The notes under the pieces are model-generated. The model did not search any database and was not told the origin of the DNA. It saw nothing but the letters and a program-made list of their open reading frames with translations. A program made the position numbers and the translations under genes. Shown in pieces: positions 37,388 through 45,924 of a stretch of 64,000 bases of DNA (its first letter is position 1; each line of letters opens with the position of its first letter). Origin of the DNA: Helicobacter apodemus. Its GTDB lineage: Bacteria > Campylobacterota > Campylobacteria > Campylobacterales > Helicobacteraceae. The stretch covers positions 1-64,000 of the forward strand of contig NZ_JRPC02000006.1 of the NCBI RefSeq assembly GCF_000765745.2. Reading direction: 5' to 3'.

Positions 37388-38500
37388 TTATTTTGAAACA
37401 TTAAACCTAAAATGTATAATATCGCCATCTTTTACAATATAATCTTTTCCCTCTGCCCGCATTGCTCCTGCTTCTTTTGCTTTAGCTTCTCCCCCATATT
37501 GTATAAAATCCTCATAAGCAATCACTTCTGCTTTGATAAAGCCCTTTTCAAAGTCTTGATGTATTACACCTGCTGCTATAGGGGCTTTATCGCCTTTATG
37601 GATAGTCCAAGAACGCACTTCTTTTACCCCTGCGGTAAAATAGCTAATTAAACCTAGTTTTTCAAAGCCTAGGCGAATAATGCTATCAAGCCCGCTTTCT
37701 TTAATGCCTAATTCTTGCAAAAATTCTTTTTGCTCCTCTTGTGTTAATCCTACGAGTTCTTCTTCTATTTTAGAGCAGATTTTGATAACTTCAGAATTTG
37801 TTTTTTTAGCGTAGTCTCTAAGGCTATTAAAAAACTCATTATCTTCTCTTAATCCCTCTTCATCGACATTTGCTCCATAAATAATGGTTTTATTGGTTAA
37901 GAATCTAAGCTCTTTATCTAAATTTATAAAGGATTCATTAGACTTTTCTTGAAAATCCCTTACAGCATTTCCCTCTTGAATATGTTTGAGTAAAGATTGA
38001 GCAATTTGTAAATCTAGTTTTGCTTTTTTATCATTCCCGCTTTTAGCGTTTCTTATTAATTTTTCGATTCTTTTTTCAAGCGTTTGCATATCCGCTAAGA
38101 GTAATTCTGTTTCAATAACTTCTATATCGCGTAAAGGGTTGATATTGCCTTCAATATGTGTAACATTAGAATCTACAAAGCAACGCACAATATGCAAGAT
38201 GACTTCAGTTTCTTTAATATTGCCAAGAAATTGATTGCCTAATCCCTCCCCTTTGCTTGCACCTTTAACAAGCCCAGCAATATCTACAAATTCAATAACA
38301 GAGTGTTGAATCTTTTGGGGATTAACAATCTTTGCTAATTCTGCTAATCTCTCATCGGGAACAGGAACAATTGCTTTGTTAGGTTCAATGGTGCAAAAAG
38401 GATAATTAGCCGCTTGTGCGTTTTGGGTTTTGGTTAATGCGTTAAAGGTGGTGGATTTTCCTACATTAGGTAAGCCCACAATCCCAATAGATAAGCCCAT
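37388..38500 (-). CDS. ychF: Ribosome-binding ATPase YchF
   Basis: The 370-residue Obg-family protein has G1 GLPNVGKST, G3 DIAGLV, and in place of the GTP-specifying NKxD the ATP-preferring YGANVDEE, plus a coiled-coil insert and a C-terminal TGS domain. It binds ribosomes and the stress-linked catalase or peroxide response in other bacteria. ATG at 38500 with AAAAGG upstream is preferred to a TTG-like start at 38521 that would overlap pepA. It is the last gene of the dedA-metH-msrB-dedA-pepA-ychF run. Confidence 0.95.
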   Translation of the reverse strand: MGLSIGIVGLPNVGKSTTFNALTKTQNAQAANYPFCTIEPNKAIVPVPDERLAELAKIVNPQKIQHSVIEFVDIAGLVKGASKGEGLGNQFLGNIKETEVILHIVRCFVDSNVTHIEGNINPLRDIEVIETELLLADMQTLEKRIEKLIRNAKSGNDKKAKLDLQIAQSLLKHIQEGNAVRDFQEKSNESFINLDKELRFLTNKTIIYGANVDEEGLREDNEFFNSLRDYAKKTNSEVIKICSKIEEELVGLTQEEQKEFLQELGIKESGLDSIIRLGFEKLGLISYFTAGVKEVRSWTIHKGDKAPIAAGVIHQDFEKGFIKAEVIAYEDFIQYGGEAKAKEAGAMRAEGKDYIVKDGDIIHFRFNVSK

Positions 38501-38501
38501 A

Positions 38502-39920
38502 TTATGCCTTTTGTTTAACAAATTCTATGCAAGCTCTCACTCCAGCACCGGTTGCACCAAAGGGATTGACCCCCCAAGATTTTTCTACATAAGCAGGTCC
38601 AGCAATATCTAAGTGTAACCATTTTTGTAATAAAGATTCTGCGACAAATTCTCCTAAGAACATTCCTGCAGTTATGGCACTTCCATAACGACTTGATGGG
38701 ATATTACAAAGATCCGCTACTTCAGATTTATAAAGCTTTTTTAAGTAAGGATTAAAAGGAAGAATACCTCCTAATTCTCCAGCACTAGAGGCTATTTTTA
38801 AAAAATCCTCTTTGAGTTTTGGGTTATATCCCATAATCCCCATTGTATAATCACCCAAAGCTACAACGCAAGCTCCCGTAAGTGTAGCTAAATCTATCAA
38901 AAAGTCAGGCTTTAAATCACTTGCATAGCTAAGACAATCGGCTAATACTAAACGACCCTCTGCATCAGTATTCCTAACTTCAATACTTTTGCCGTTTCGT
39001 GCAATTAAAATATCATCGGGTTTATAGGCATTCCCCCCAATCATATTTTCGGTTAATCCTAAAATCCCGTGTATTTCAGCCTCTATCCCAAGTCTTGCTA
39101 GGGAATCTACAATGCCAATAACCGCACAAGCTCCACTTTTATCTGCTTTCATTGTTGTCATATAATCGCTAGGTTTTAAGCTTAATCCCCCACAATCATA
39201 GGTTAAGCCTTTCCCAACAAATACAAATTTCTTGAGATTAGATTTTTTTGAAGTTTTGGGTTTATAAGTTAAATGCACTAAATAAGGGTTATGGCAACTT
39301 GCCTTAGAGACTGCTAAGAAAGCTCCCATTTTTTCCTTTTCTAAAAACTGTGTATTATGCACTTTGCATTCAAATCCGATTTCTTTAGATAGGTTTTTTA
39401 CAAAATTGACTATATATTCAGGGGTAGCTTCCATAGGTGGAGTATTGATAAGTTCCCTTGTGGTATTGACACTATTAGCAATGATTTGTATTTGTGCTAT
39501 GAGTGAATCAACGGCTTTTTTATCTAATGTTGGTGCGTGGATATAAACCTCTTTTAGATTGCTTTTGTTTTTTTCATTCTTAAAGGTGTCAAAAGTATAA
39601 TTGCCAAGCAAGATTCCCTCGCAAATTTCTTTGATTTCTTGCAAACTTTGTGCTTCTAAGCTTATGGATTTAATTTTGAGTTTTTTAAGGCTCATTATAG
39701 CTTGTGCTAAGGAATCTCTTAAGGTATTTGGGAAGTCTTGTAGAGATTTGTCAATACCAATAACAAAAGTCTTATTCTCTGGAATAAAGATGTTTCCAAT
39801 TCCTTCAAATCCTAAAAGGGATAGGGTATCCTTTTGCGTTTTGGTAAGTTGGGAGATTTTCTTATCTTTAATAAAAAGTATTTTTACTTCGCCTTTTTGA
39901 TGACTATTTGAAATTTTCAT
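38502..39920 (-). CDS. pepA: Leucyl aminopeptidase (M17)
   Basis: The 472-residue enzyme carries the M17 metal and active-site segments KADKSGACA and NTDAEGRLVLAD. The N-terminal macro-like domain is less conserved. It removes N-terminal residues from peptides in the cytosol; E. coli PepA also binds DNA, not tested here. It overlaps the upstream dedA gene by four bases and is followed by ychF, as in H. pylori. Confidence 0.95.
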   Translation of the reverse strand: MKISNSHQKGEVKILFIKDKKISQLTKTQKDTLSLLGFEGIGNIFIPENKTFVIGIDKSLQDFPNTLRDSLAQAIMSLKKLKIKSISLEAQSLQEIKEICEGILLGNYTFDTFKNEKNKSNLKEVYIHAPTLDKKAVDSLIAQIQIIANSVNTTRELINTPPMEATPEYIVNFVKNLSKEIGFECKVHNTQFLEKEKMGAFLAVSKASCHNPYLVHLTYKPKTSKKSNLKKFVFVGKGLTYDCGGLSLKPSDYMTTMKADKSGACAVIGIVDSLARLGIEAEIHGILGLTENMIGGNAYKPDDILIARNGKSIEVRNTDAEGRLVLADCLSYASDLKPDFLIDLATLTGACVVALGDYTMGIMGYNPKLKEDFLKIASSAGELGGILPFNPYLKKLYKSEVADLCNIPSSRYGSAITAGMFLGEFVAESLLQKWLHLDIAGPAYVEKSWGVNPFGATGAGVRACIEFVKQKA

Positions 39921-40507
39921 TTGGTTTCTCCTAAATATTTTTTTCCAGCTTTTTGTGTAACTCTATGCAGATAATAGTAAATTCCTCCACCTAGCATAAT
40001 GGCAAAAGGAATAGCAATATAATAATGCTCCTTTCCATATTCTACCAGTTGTAATAGCTCCTCTCCAAAGAAATAAGCTAATAAAATCGTAATAGTTGCC
40101 CAAATAATAGCACTAATAAAATTAATAAGGGCAAAAGTTTTTGCACTATAACGTGTAATTCCAATACTCATAGGAATAACAGTTCTCATACCATATAAAT
40201 AGCGTTGAATAAAAATAATAGGCCAACCATAACGTTGCAAAAGCAGGTGTGCAAGTGCAAATTTTCGTCTTTGGGTTTTTAATTTATTGTAGATTAGAGG
40301 TTTATTATAGCGACCAATGTAGAAATAAACTTGATCGCCTACAAATCCGCCAAGTCCTGCTACAAAGATTGCAATAGGTAGGGACATATGTCCTGTATGA
40401 GACATAATCCCTGCCATTATAAGACCTAATTCGCCCTCTAATGTGCTCCAAATAAATAAGATAACATAGCCATATTCATGTAGCCATTGTATGAATAACT
40501 CTTCCAT
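39917..40507 (-). CDS. DedA-family membrane protein, copy 1
   Basis: The 196-residue inner-membrane protein has the DedA core: STLEGELGL near the start, GGFVGDQVYFYIGR, and IIFIQRYLYGMRTVIPMSIG with the conserved Arg residues that flip or transport lipid carriers. DedA proteins include undecaprenyl-phosphate and phospholipid flippases. It is a paralogue of the gene at 44371. The pair flank metH and msrB in one run. The start of pepA overlaps its stop. Confidence 0.85.
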   Translation of the reverse strand: MEELFIQWLHEYGYVILFIWSTLEGELGLIMAGIMSHTGHMSLPIAIFVAGLGGFVGDQVYFYIGRYNKPLIYNKLKTQRRKFALAHLLLQRYGWPIIFIQRYLYGMRTVIPMSIGITRYSAKTFALINFISAIIWATITILLAYFFGEELLQLVEYGKEHYYIAIPFAIMLGGGIYYYLHRVTQKAGKKYLGETK

Positions 40508-40574
40508 ATTTTCCTTAAAGTTTAATAAAGCTGAATTCTTATTCCCGATTTTAGCAAAATTTCTCTTACAAAAA

Positions 40575-40931
40575 CTAATTTTTTCTGAAATCTAACGAAA
40601 TTGAATTTACACAATGCCTCGTGTTTTTTGGCGTAAAGCCTTCCCCTTTGAAAATATGTCCTAAATGTCCGCCACATTTTGCGCAAACTATCTCTACCCT
40701 CCTGCCATCGGCATCTAATTGTTCTTTGATAGCATTTTGTATGCAGTCATCAAAACTAGGCCAGCCACAGCCTGAATGGAATTTGCTTTCTGAAGAATAA
40801 AGCTCATTTCCACATTGTTTGCAGACATAAATACCCTTTTCAAAAAAGTTTTCGTATTTTCCGCTAAAAGGTGCTTCTGTGCCTTTATGTAAAATAACCC
40901 TTTGTTCTTCTGTATTGAGTTTGTTAAACAT
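40575..40931 (-). CDS. msrB: Peptide-methionine (R)-S-oxide reductase MsrB
   Basis: The 118-residue enzyme has the catalytic C107 in TRHCVNSISLDF, zinc-binding pairs C37/C40 and C83/C86, and the GCGWPSF substrate block. It repairs the R form of methionine sulfoxide. Here it is a stand-alone MsrB, whereas H. pylori has an MsrA-MsrB fusion. It lies 11 bases after metH, giving a methionine-linked pair. Confidence 0.94.
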   Translation of the reverse strand: MFNKLNTEEQRVILHKGTEAPFSGKYENFFEKGIYVCKQCGNELYSSESKFHSGCGWPSFDDCIQNAIKEQLDADGRRVEIVCAKCGGHLGHIFKGEGFTPKNTRHCVNSISLDFRKN

Positions 40932-40942
40932 TTTTTATCCTT

Positions 40943-43900
40943 TTAAATTGAAAAATATTTTGCCTCTTTGTGAGGCACTATTAGGGCTGAAGTTGTAGCC
41001 TCTGGAGTCATTTGGTAAGTTTGGGTAAGTGTTATGCCTAATTTTTCTGGTTTTAAGAGATTAAAAAGCCCTTTACTTAAAGCTAAATCGGGACAAGCGG
41101 GATAGCCAAAAGAATATCTTTGTCCCTCTTTTATGCCTAATCCTAATTCTCTCCTTACCCTAGCGTGAATAAAATCTGCTAAAGCCTCTGCTAAATCCAT
41201 CCCTAAAGCGTGGGTGAGATAATATTTGTGGTATTTGGAATCTTTATAAAGCTGATCTTCAAAGGGAGCGAAATTTAGCCCACTTGAGACTAAATGTAAG
41301 GCACAAATATCTCCTTGAGGGTTGAAATAATCCCCAAGGCATAAATAAGGTTTTTTGCAAGAGCGGGGAAAAAGAAAGGATTGAAAAGTAGAAAAATCTT
41401 TTTCTTGACTTAATTCTAAAATAAGCCCATCTTCTTTTTGTAAAGGCTCTTTGGTGCGGGTATAAAAATATCCATAAAGTACAATGGGTTCAAAAATCTT
41501 TTTTTCTAAAAACTCTTCTTTAAGGGATTGTAACATAGGTTCTAATTCTTTTTGCTTAAGGTGTAGGTATTCCTCTTTGGGTAGTTTGTTGTATCCCCAT
41601 CGGTGCTTAAACAATAAATCTTTGTTTAAAAATCCAAAGACTTCATTAATTTCTTGAAGGTTGAGTTTGAGATTTTTTTCACCAAAAAAGGGAGGAGAAT
41701 ATGTTTGGTATTGGAAAGTTAATTCACATTTTAGAGGTTTTATAACCCTTTCTACTTCTTTACTTTCTTGCTTTTTAGCGAGTCTTTTTTGAAGTTTGGA
41801 ATCTTTTTTAGCATTTTTTTGGCTAGGTAGAGTTAAATCGCTAAAATTTCTGCTTTGGATAATTTGCATTGCCGCAACACTATCAAAGGCGTCTTTACAA
41901 TAAAAAATAATACCTTCATAATTAGGGCGACAATATTCATCGACAAAAGCTTGATTTAAAGCTGCTCCACCTAGCATAATGGGGATTTTGATTCCTAGTC
42001 TTTTAAGCTCCTCTAAGTTTTCTTTCATAACAAGTGTAGATTTTACAAGTAGCCCACTCATTCCTATGCAATCTACCTTTTGCGTGTTTAGCACTTCTAA
42101 GAATTTTTCTAATTCTGCTTTAATACCTATATTAATCACATGAAAACCATTATTACTTAAAATAATATCTACAAGATTCTTTCCTACATCATGCACATCA
42201 CCTTTAACCGTGCCTATAACAATGGTGGTTTTGTGAGAGCTTGTTTTTTTAGGTAAAAATTCATTGAGATAATCCACGCTTTTTTTCATAACTTCTGCAC
42301 TTTGCAAGACAAAGGGAAGTTGCATCTCTCCTGCACCAAACTTTTCCCCAACAATTTTCATAGCATCAATAAGAATTTCATTGACAATAATTTCTGGATT
42401 AATTTCTTCTTTAGCTTGGGGTAAGAGTTCTAGCATTGCTTTTAAATCCCCACTAATAAGATATTTTGCTATTTTTTCTTGTGTGCTAAGGTGGGAATCA
42501 TTGTTTTTTGCCCTTACATTGAGATTATTCTTATTTTCAAAGTGTTTAATGAAGTCATAAAGGGGTTGGGAAGTTTTTTGGGTATTAAAAATTAAATTTT
42601 CACATATTTCTTTATCTTTTTGTTCTAATTGATTATAGGCTATGAGATGAGAAACATTGACGATAGCAGCACTTAAACCATTTTTTAATGCGTGATGTAA
42701 GAAAACAGAGTTTAAACAGATTCTCCCCTCTTTACTTAAACCAAAAGAAATATTAGAAAGCCCAAGGATAGTTCCTGCCTTAGGATAGAGCTTATTAATT
42801 TCTAAAATGGCATTGAGTGTTTGAATGCCCGCATCAAAATATTCCTCATCACCACTTCCTATGGTGAAAGTAAGGGGGTCAAAAATAATATCTTCTTCCC
42901 TTAAGTTGTGGATAGTAATAGCCCTATCCATCATCCTTTTAGCGCATTCAATCTTGCTTTTAGAATCTTTACACATTCCTTTTTCATCAATTGTTAAGCA
43001 GACTAATGCAGAGCCAAATTTCTTAGCTAATTGTGCGATGGTATCAAATTTTTCTATCCCATCTTCTAAGTTAGCAGAATTAATAATACATCTCCCACCA
43101 ATGAGTTTTAAAGCGGTTTCTAAAGCTTTAATCTGTGTGGAATCTGGCATTAGGGGTAGAGGGATTTTGGTGCAATATCGGCTAATAAGCTCTTGCATAT
43201 CTTTACTCTCATCTCTTCCAGCAAAAGCGACGCTTACATCAAGGCAATGAGCCCCACTTCTTACTTGCTCTGTCCCTACACTTAAAGCCATCTCATAGCT
43301 CTCTTTTAAAAGAATTTCTCTAAAAGCCTTAGAGCCTGTTGCATTGGAACGTTCTCCAATGAGCAGGGGAGATGGAGTTTGTTTAAGAGGGTAGGTATTA
43401 AAAAGTGAGGTAATGCTTGGTTGGTAATTGGCTTTAGGTGGAAGAGGGGTTTTGCCTCTAGTCTTTTCCGCTAAAAGTCTTATGTGTTTAGGAGTAGTTC
43501 CACAACATCCCCCTAGTAAAGATACTCCATTAATATTTAAAAAATCTTTTTGAATCTCACTAAATTCCTCTGCCTCCATTGGATAATAAGTAATTCCCCC
43601 TCTGTTTTGGGGCAAACCAGCATTGGTGTGGATAGAAATAGGAAACTTAGAAACCTGACTAAGGGCTAATAAATGTTTTTTAGCTAAATCAGGACCCAAA
43701 CCGCAATTAATCCCTAAAGATAATATATCAAAGGGTTCTAAAATAGAAAAGAGTGTTACAATATCTGTTCCTATTAACATAGCACCATTGGTTTCAATAG
43801 TGGCTGAAACCATAATAGGAATCTCTTTTGCGATATTTTGACAAGCATTGATAGCTGCTTTAATTTGAAGGGGATCTTGTGCAGTTTCTAGGAGAATAAT

Positions 43901-44374
43901 ATCAGCTTTTGCTTCTTTAAATCCTTGCACACATTCACAATAACCCAAAAACATCTCATCATAAGTAATATGCCCTAAGCTAGGGAGTTTAGTCCCAGGA
44001 CCCAAGGAAGCAGCTATAAAAAGTGCATTTTTTTGATGAGGTAATGTTGTATGGGTAGAGATACATTCTTTAGCTAGTTGGACTCCTAATTTTGCTATCT
44101 CTTTAGCCCTATCCTCTAGTCCATACTCTGCTAAAACCCAAGGCATAACTCCAAAAGTGTTTGTCTTTAGGATATTTGCACCTGCTTGCAAATAACTTGT
44201 ATGGATTTCTTGAATAATAGAGGGAGCATAAAGGTTTAAGGCTTCGCTGCATCCATTGAGGCTTTCTCCTTTGGTATTTACCCCCCAAGTAGATATAGAT
44301 TTTTTTTGTATTTCTGTCCCCATTGCTCCATCAAGAATAAGGACTTGATTTTTCATACATTCGTTTAGATTCAT
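40943..44374 (-). CDS. metH: Cobalamin-dependent methionine synthase MetH
   Basis: The 1143-residue enzyme has all four modules: homocysteine-binding barrel with LGGCCGTTP, pterin-binding domain from GERSNATGSKAF, cobalamin-binding domain with DVHDVGKN (H728) after the helical cap, and a C-terminal activation domain with FGYPACPD. It moves methyl from methyl-THF to homocysteine. ATG at 44374 is chosen because it overlaps the dedA stop as ATGA and has TGGGGA upstream; an ATG four codons earlier is possible. Vitamin B12 is therefore needed or scavenged. No cobalamin riboswitch was recognised upstream. Confidence 0.95.
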   Translation of the reverse strand: MNLNECMKNQVLILDGAMGTEIQKKSISTWGVNTKGESLNGCSEALNLYAPSIIQEIHTSYLQAGANILKTNTFGVMPWVLAEYGLEDRAKEIAKLGVQLAKECISTHTTLPHQKNALFIAASLGPGTKLPSLGHITYDEMFLGYCECVQGFKEAKADIILLETAQDPLQIKAAINACQNIAKEIPIMVSATIETNGAMLIGTDIVTLFSILEPFDILSLGINCGLGPDLAKKHLLALSQVSKFPISIHTNAGLPQNRGGITYYPMEAEEFSEIQKDFLNINGVSLLGGCCGTTPKHIRLLAEKTRGKTPLPPKANYQPSITSLFNTYPLKQTPSPLLIGERSNATGSKAFREILLKESYEMALSVGTEQVRSGAHCLDVSVAFAGRDESKDMQELISRYCTKIPLPLMPDSTQIKALETALKLIGGRCIINSANLEDGIEKFDTIAQLAKKFGSALVCLTIDEKGMCKDSKSKIECAKRMMDRAITIHNLREEDIIFDPLTFTIGSGDEEYFDAGIQTLNAILEINKLYPKAGTILGLSNISFGLSKEGRICLNSVFLHHALKNGLSAAIVNVSHLIAYNQLEQKDKEICENLIFNTQKTSQPLYDFIKHFENKNNLNVRAKNNDSHLSTQEKIAKYLISGDLKAMLELLPQAKEEINPEIIVNEILIDAMKIVGEKFGAGEMQLPFVLQSAEVMKKSVDYLNEFLPKKTSSHKTTIVIGTVKGDVHDVGKNLVDIILSNNGFHVINIGIKAELEKFLEVLNTQKVDCIGMSGLLVKSTLVMKENLEELKRLGIKIPIMLGGAALNQAFVDEYCRPNYEGIIFYCKDAFDSVAAMQIIQSRNFSDLTLPSQKNAKKDSKLQKRLAKKQESKEVERVIKPLKCELTFQYQTYSPPFFGEKNLKLNLQEINEVFGFLNKDLLFKHRWGYNKLPKEEYLHLKQKELEPMLQSLKEEFLEKKIFEPIVLYGYFYTRTKEPLQKEDGLILELSQEKDFSTFQSFLFPRSCKKPYLCLGDYFNPQGDICALHLVSSGLNFAPFEDQLYKDSKYHKYYLTHALGMDLAEALADFIHARVRRELGLGIKEGQRYSFGYPACPDLALSKGLFNLLKPEKLGITLTQTYQMTPEATTSALIVPHKEAKYFSI

Positions 44375-44940
44375 TGTTGTCCCCATTTTTTACTTACTTT
44401 ACTAAGCCATAGCCATAAGCCCCCAAATAAGAGGATTATAAATAAAGGTGCAATATAAGGATAATTAGAGAGAGTATCAAAGGTTTTAATGAGAATTTCT
44501 CCTAAGAAATATCCACAAACTCCGATACTAACACTCCAAATTATGGAACCTATGGCATTATAAAATATAAATTTCGCTAAAGGATAATTGGTTAGAGCTA
44601 CTCCTAGTGGAACGAGGGTTTTAAGTCCATAAATATATTTTTTAATGATTAAAATCCACGAGCCATATTTTTTCATTAACAAATGCACTAAAGCAAGTTT
44701 TCTGCGGTGTTTTGCAAAATAGGGCATAATGCTTTGTTTTTGATAACGTGCAAGATAAAAAAGTGCAATATCTCCTAAAAAGTTTGCTATACTTGCTATG
44801 ATTAAAGTTAATGTTAAATCCATCTTGTCTGCATAACTTAATACGCTTGCACCTACTAAGGCAACAAAACCACCCCCTAAGGAGTATAAAAATAAGAGGA
44901 TATAGCCATATTGTGCGATTAAATCAATAGTTTCTTGCAT
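44371..44940 (-). CDS. DedA-family membrane protein, copy 2
   Basis: The 189-residue membrane protein shares with copy 1 the blocks NFLGDIALFYLARY, KKYIYGLKTLVPLGVA and an Arg/Lys-rich cytosolic loop. It would be a lipid-carrier flippase or relative in the inner membrane. It is first in the leftward run ending at ychF and overlaps metH by four bases (ATGA), so it sets expression of metH. The start follows AAGGAATATTA. Confidence 0.83.
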   Translation of the reverse strand: MQETIDLIAQYGYILLFLYSLGGGFVALVGASVLSYADKMDLTLTLIIASIANFLGDIALFYLARYQKQSIMPYFAKHRRKLALVHLLMKKYGSWILIIKKYIYGLKTLVPLGVALTNYPLAKFIFYNAIGSIIWSVSIGVCGYFLGEILIKTFDTLSNYPYIAPLFIILLFGGLWLWLSKVSKKWGQQ

Positions 44941-44981
44941 TAATATTCCTTAAATAGTATTTAGATTTGTAAAATTTTTTT

Positions 44982-45021
44982 AGTATAGCAAAGGCTTGAT
45001 AAAAAATAAAAATTAAGCCTT
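44982..45021 (-). promoter_or_regulatory. Promoter of dedA-metH with inverted repeat over the -35 region
   Basis: On the minus strand TGCTATACT (44990-44982) is an extended -10 box. Just upstream, AAGGCTT (44991-44997) and AAGCCTT (45015-45021) form a perfect 7-base inverted repeat with a 17-base AT-only spacer, covering the -35 position. This could be an operator for methionine genes; the regulator is unknown. Confidence 0.45.
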
Positions 45022-45151
45022 AAAATTTTATGATTTAATCCTTAGAAGCTTGCTATTCTTTATGCCTTATAGTCTTTAATAAAATAATATTGTTTTAAGG
45101 AGTTTTGAGATACAAATAGATTCTAAAATTTTTAAGAATAAGGAAGTAATT

Positions 45152-45367
45152 ATGAATGTAAGTAGTGTGGGTTCTTATGGTGCTTATAATGATTATAGTT
45201 CAACCAATCAAGATAGTAATACTTTAAATACGCAGAAATCAGAAAATACACGACAAGCTAGAGACGATGCAAATAATCGTTCAATGGATACACAAAATGC
45301 TCAAAATGGGGTAGGAAATAATGAACGTAATTCTAATACACAAGAGGGGTTTAATATTACTGCTTAG
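45152..45367 (+). CDS. Small Asn/Gln/Ser-rich protein, unknown
   Basis: A 71-residue hydrophilic protein with no signal peptide or membrane helix. It has a Tyr/Ser-rich start (MNVSSVGSYGAYNDYSS) and many Asn, Gln and Asp residues, suggesting disorder. I do not recognise the family, though the MNVSS start recalls small proteins related to flagellar export in this class. AAGGAAGTAATT precedes the ATG, and no close neighbour shares its strand. A clear sigma-28 or sigma-54 promoter is not seen. Good ribosome site and low-complexity but non-random composition make it a likely gene. Confidence 0.5.
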   Translation: MNVSSVGSYGAYNDYSSTNQDSNTLNTQKSENTRQARDDANNRSMDTQNAQNGVGNNERNSNTQEGFNITA

Positions 45368-45382
45368 ATAAGGAATAGGAAT

Positions 45383-45744
45383 TTATTCCATTCCTTTTAA
45401 AAGTTTTTGCATTTTTGCTATTTCTCTATTTTGTTCTTTAATAATATCCCTAGCAATTTTTATAATGTCTACATCTTTAGTGATTTTTAAAATCTGCTCT
45501 GAGGCTACAACTGCACCTTGATGATGAGGTATCATATTAGCTAAAAAGTCTTTATTGACATTTCCGCTCTTTATAGGGTCATTTTCCATCAATAGGTTTA
45601 TGCATAGAAGCTATAATATTTGTTGCAATATTATGTGTATTATGGGACATTTCCACAGATGAATGGGAATGATTATGTGGATGTGCTAGAGAAAAGCTAG
45701 ATAAAGTAGCTATCAAAATAAATGAAGTAAGTAGTAGTTTTCAT
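45383..45744 (-). pseudogene. DUF305-family secreted protein broken by two one-base shifts
   Basis: The 3' part (45592-45383) encodes a DUF305 core, NMIPHHQGAVVASEQIL, thought to bind copper or other metal. Upstream on the same strand, AAGGATACATAA and ATG (45744-45742) open a gene, but the signal peptide (KLLLTSFILIATLSSFSLA) and a His-rich segment (HPHNHSHSSVEMSHNTHN) lie one frame away. Reaching them needs loss of one A in the ATGAAAAC run. A second shift near 45600 (CCTATTGATG) separates that part from the DUF305 core. Repairing both gives one continuous secreted protein of about 120 residues. Confidence 0.75.
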
Positions 45745-45885
45745 TTATGTATCCTTGAGAGAAATTTTTATTAATATTTTGGCATTTTTGCGTTTCAAAA
45801 AAATGTGTTTTTAGATGATAGTAAAATAAAGTTAAACAACAATTAAACAATATTTAAAGATGAAATTAATAACCTTTAGGAATTA

Positions 45886-45894
45886 TGTTACAAT
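45886..45894 (+). promoter_or_regulatory. Extended -10 promoter of speA-cysE
   Basis: TGTTACAAT has a TGn extension and TACAAT (45889-45894), 30 bases before the speA ATG. Confidence 0.5.
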
Positions 45895-45924
45895 ATTTCC
45901 ATATTTTGAATTTGAGGTATAGTT

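Noticed and set aside
37366-37392. AATAAG/CTTATT repeat near the end of ychF as a terminator
   Set aside because: Short all-AT stem with no T-run on the ychF strand; not strong enough to call.
42825-43250. Plus-strand ORF of 141 codons inside metH
   Set aside because: It lies opposite the pterin-binding domain of MetH, which is clearly coding; no start signal or family resemblance.
44941-45151. Cobalamin or SAM riboswitch upstream of dedA-metH
   Set aside because: The leader from the extended -10 box to the ATG is only about 35 bases, too short for an aptamer.
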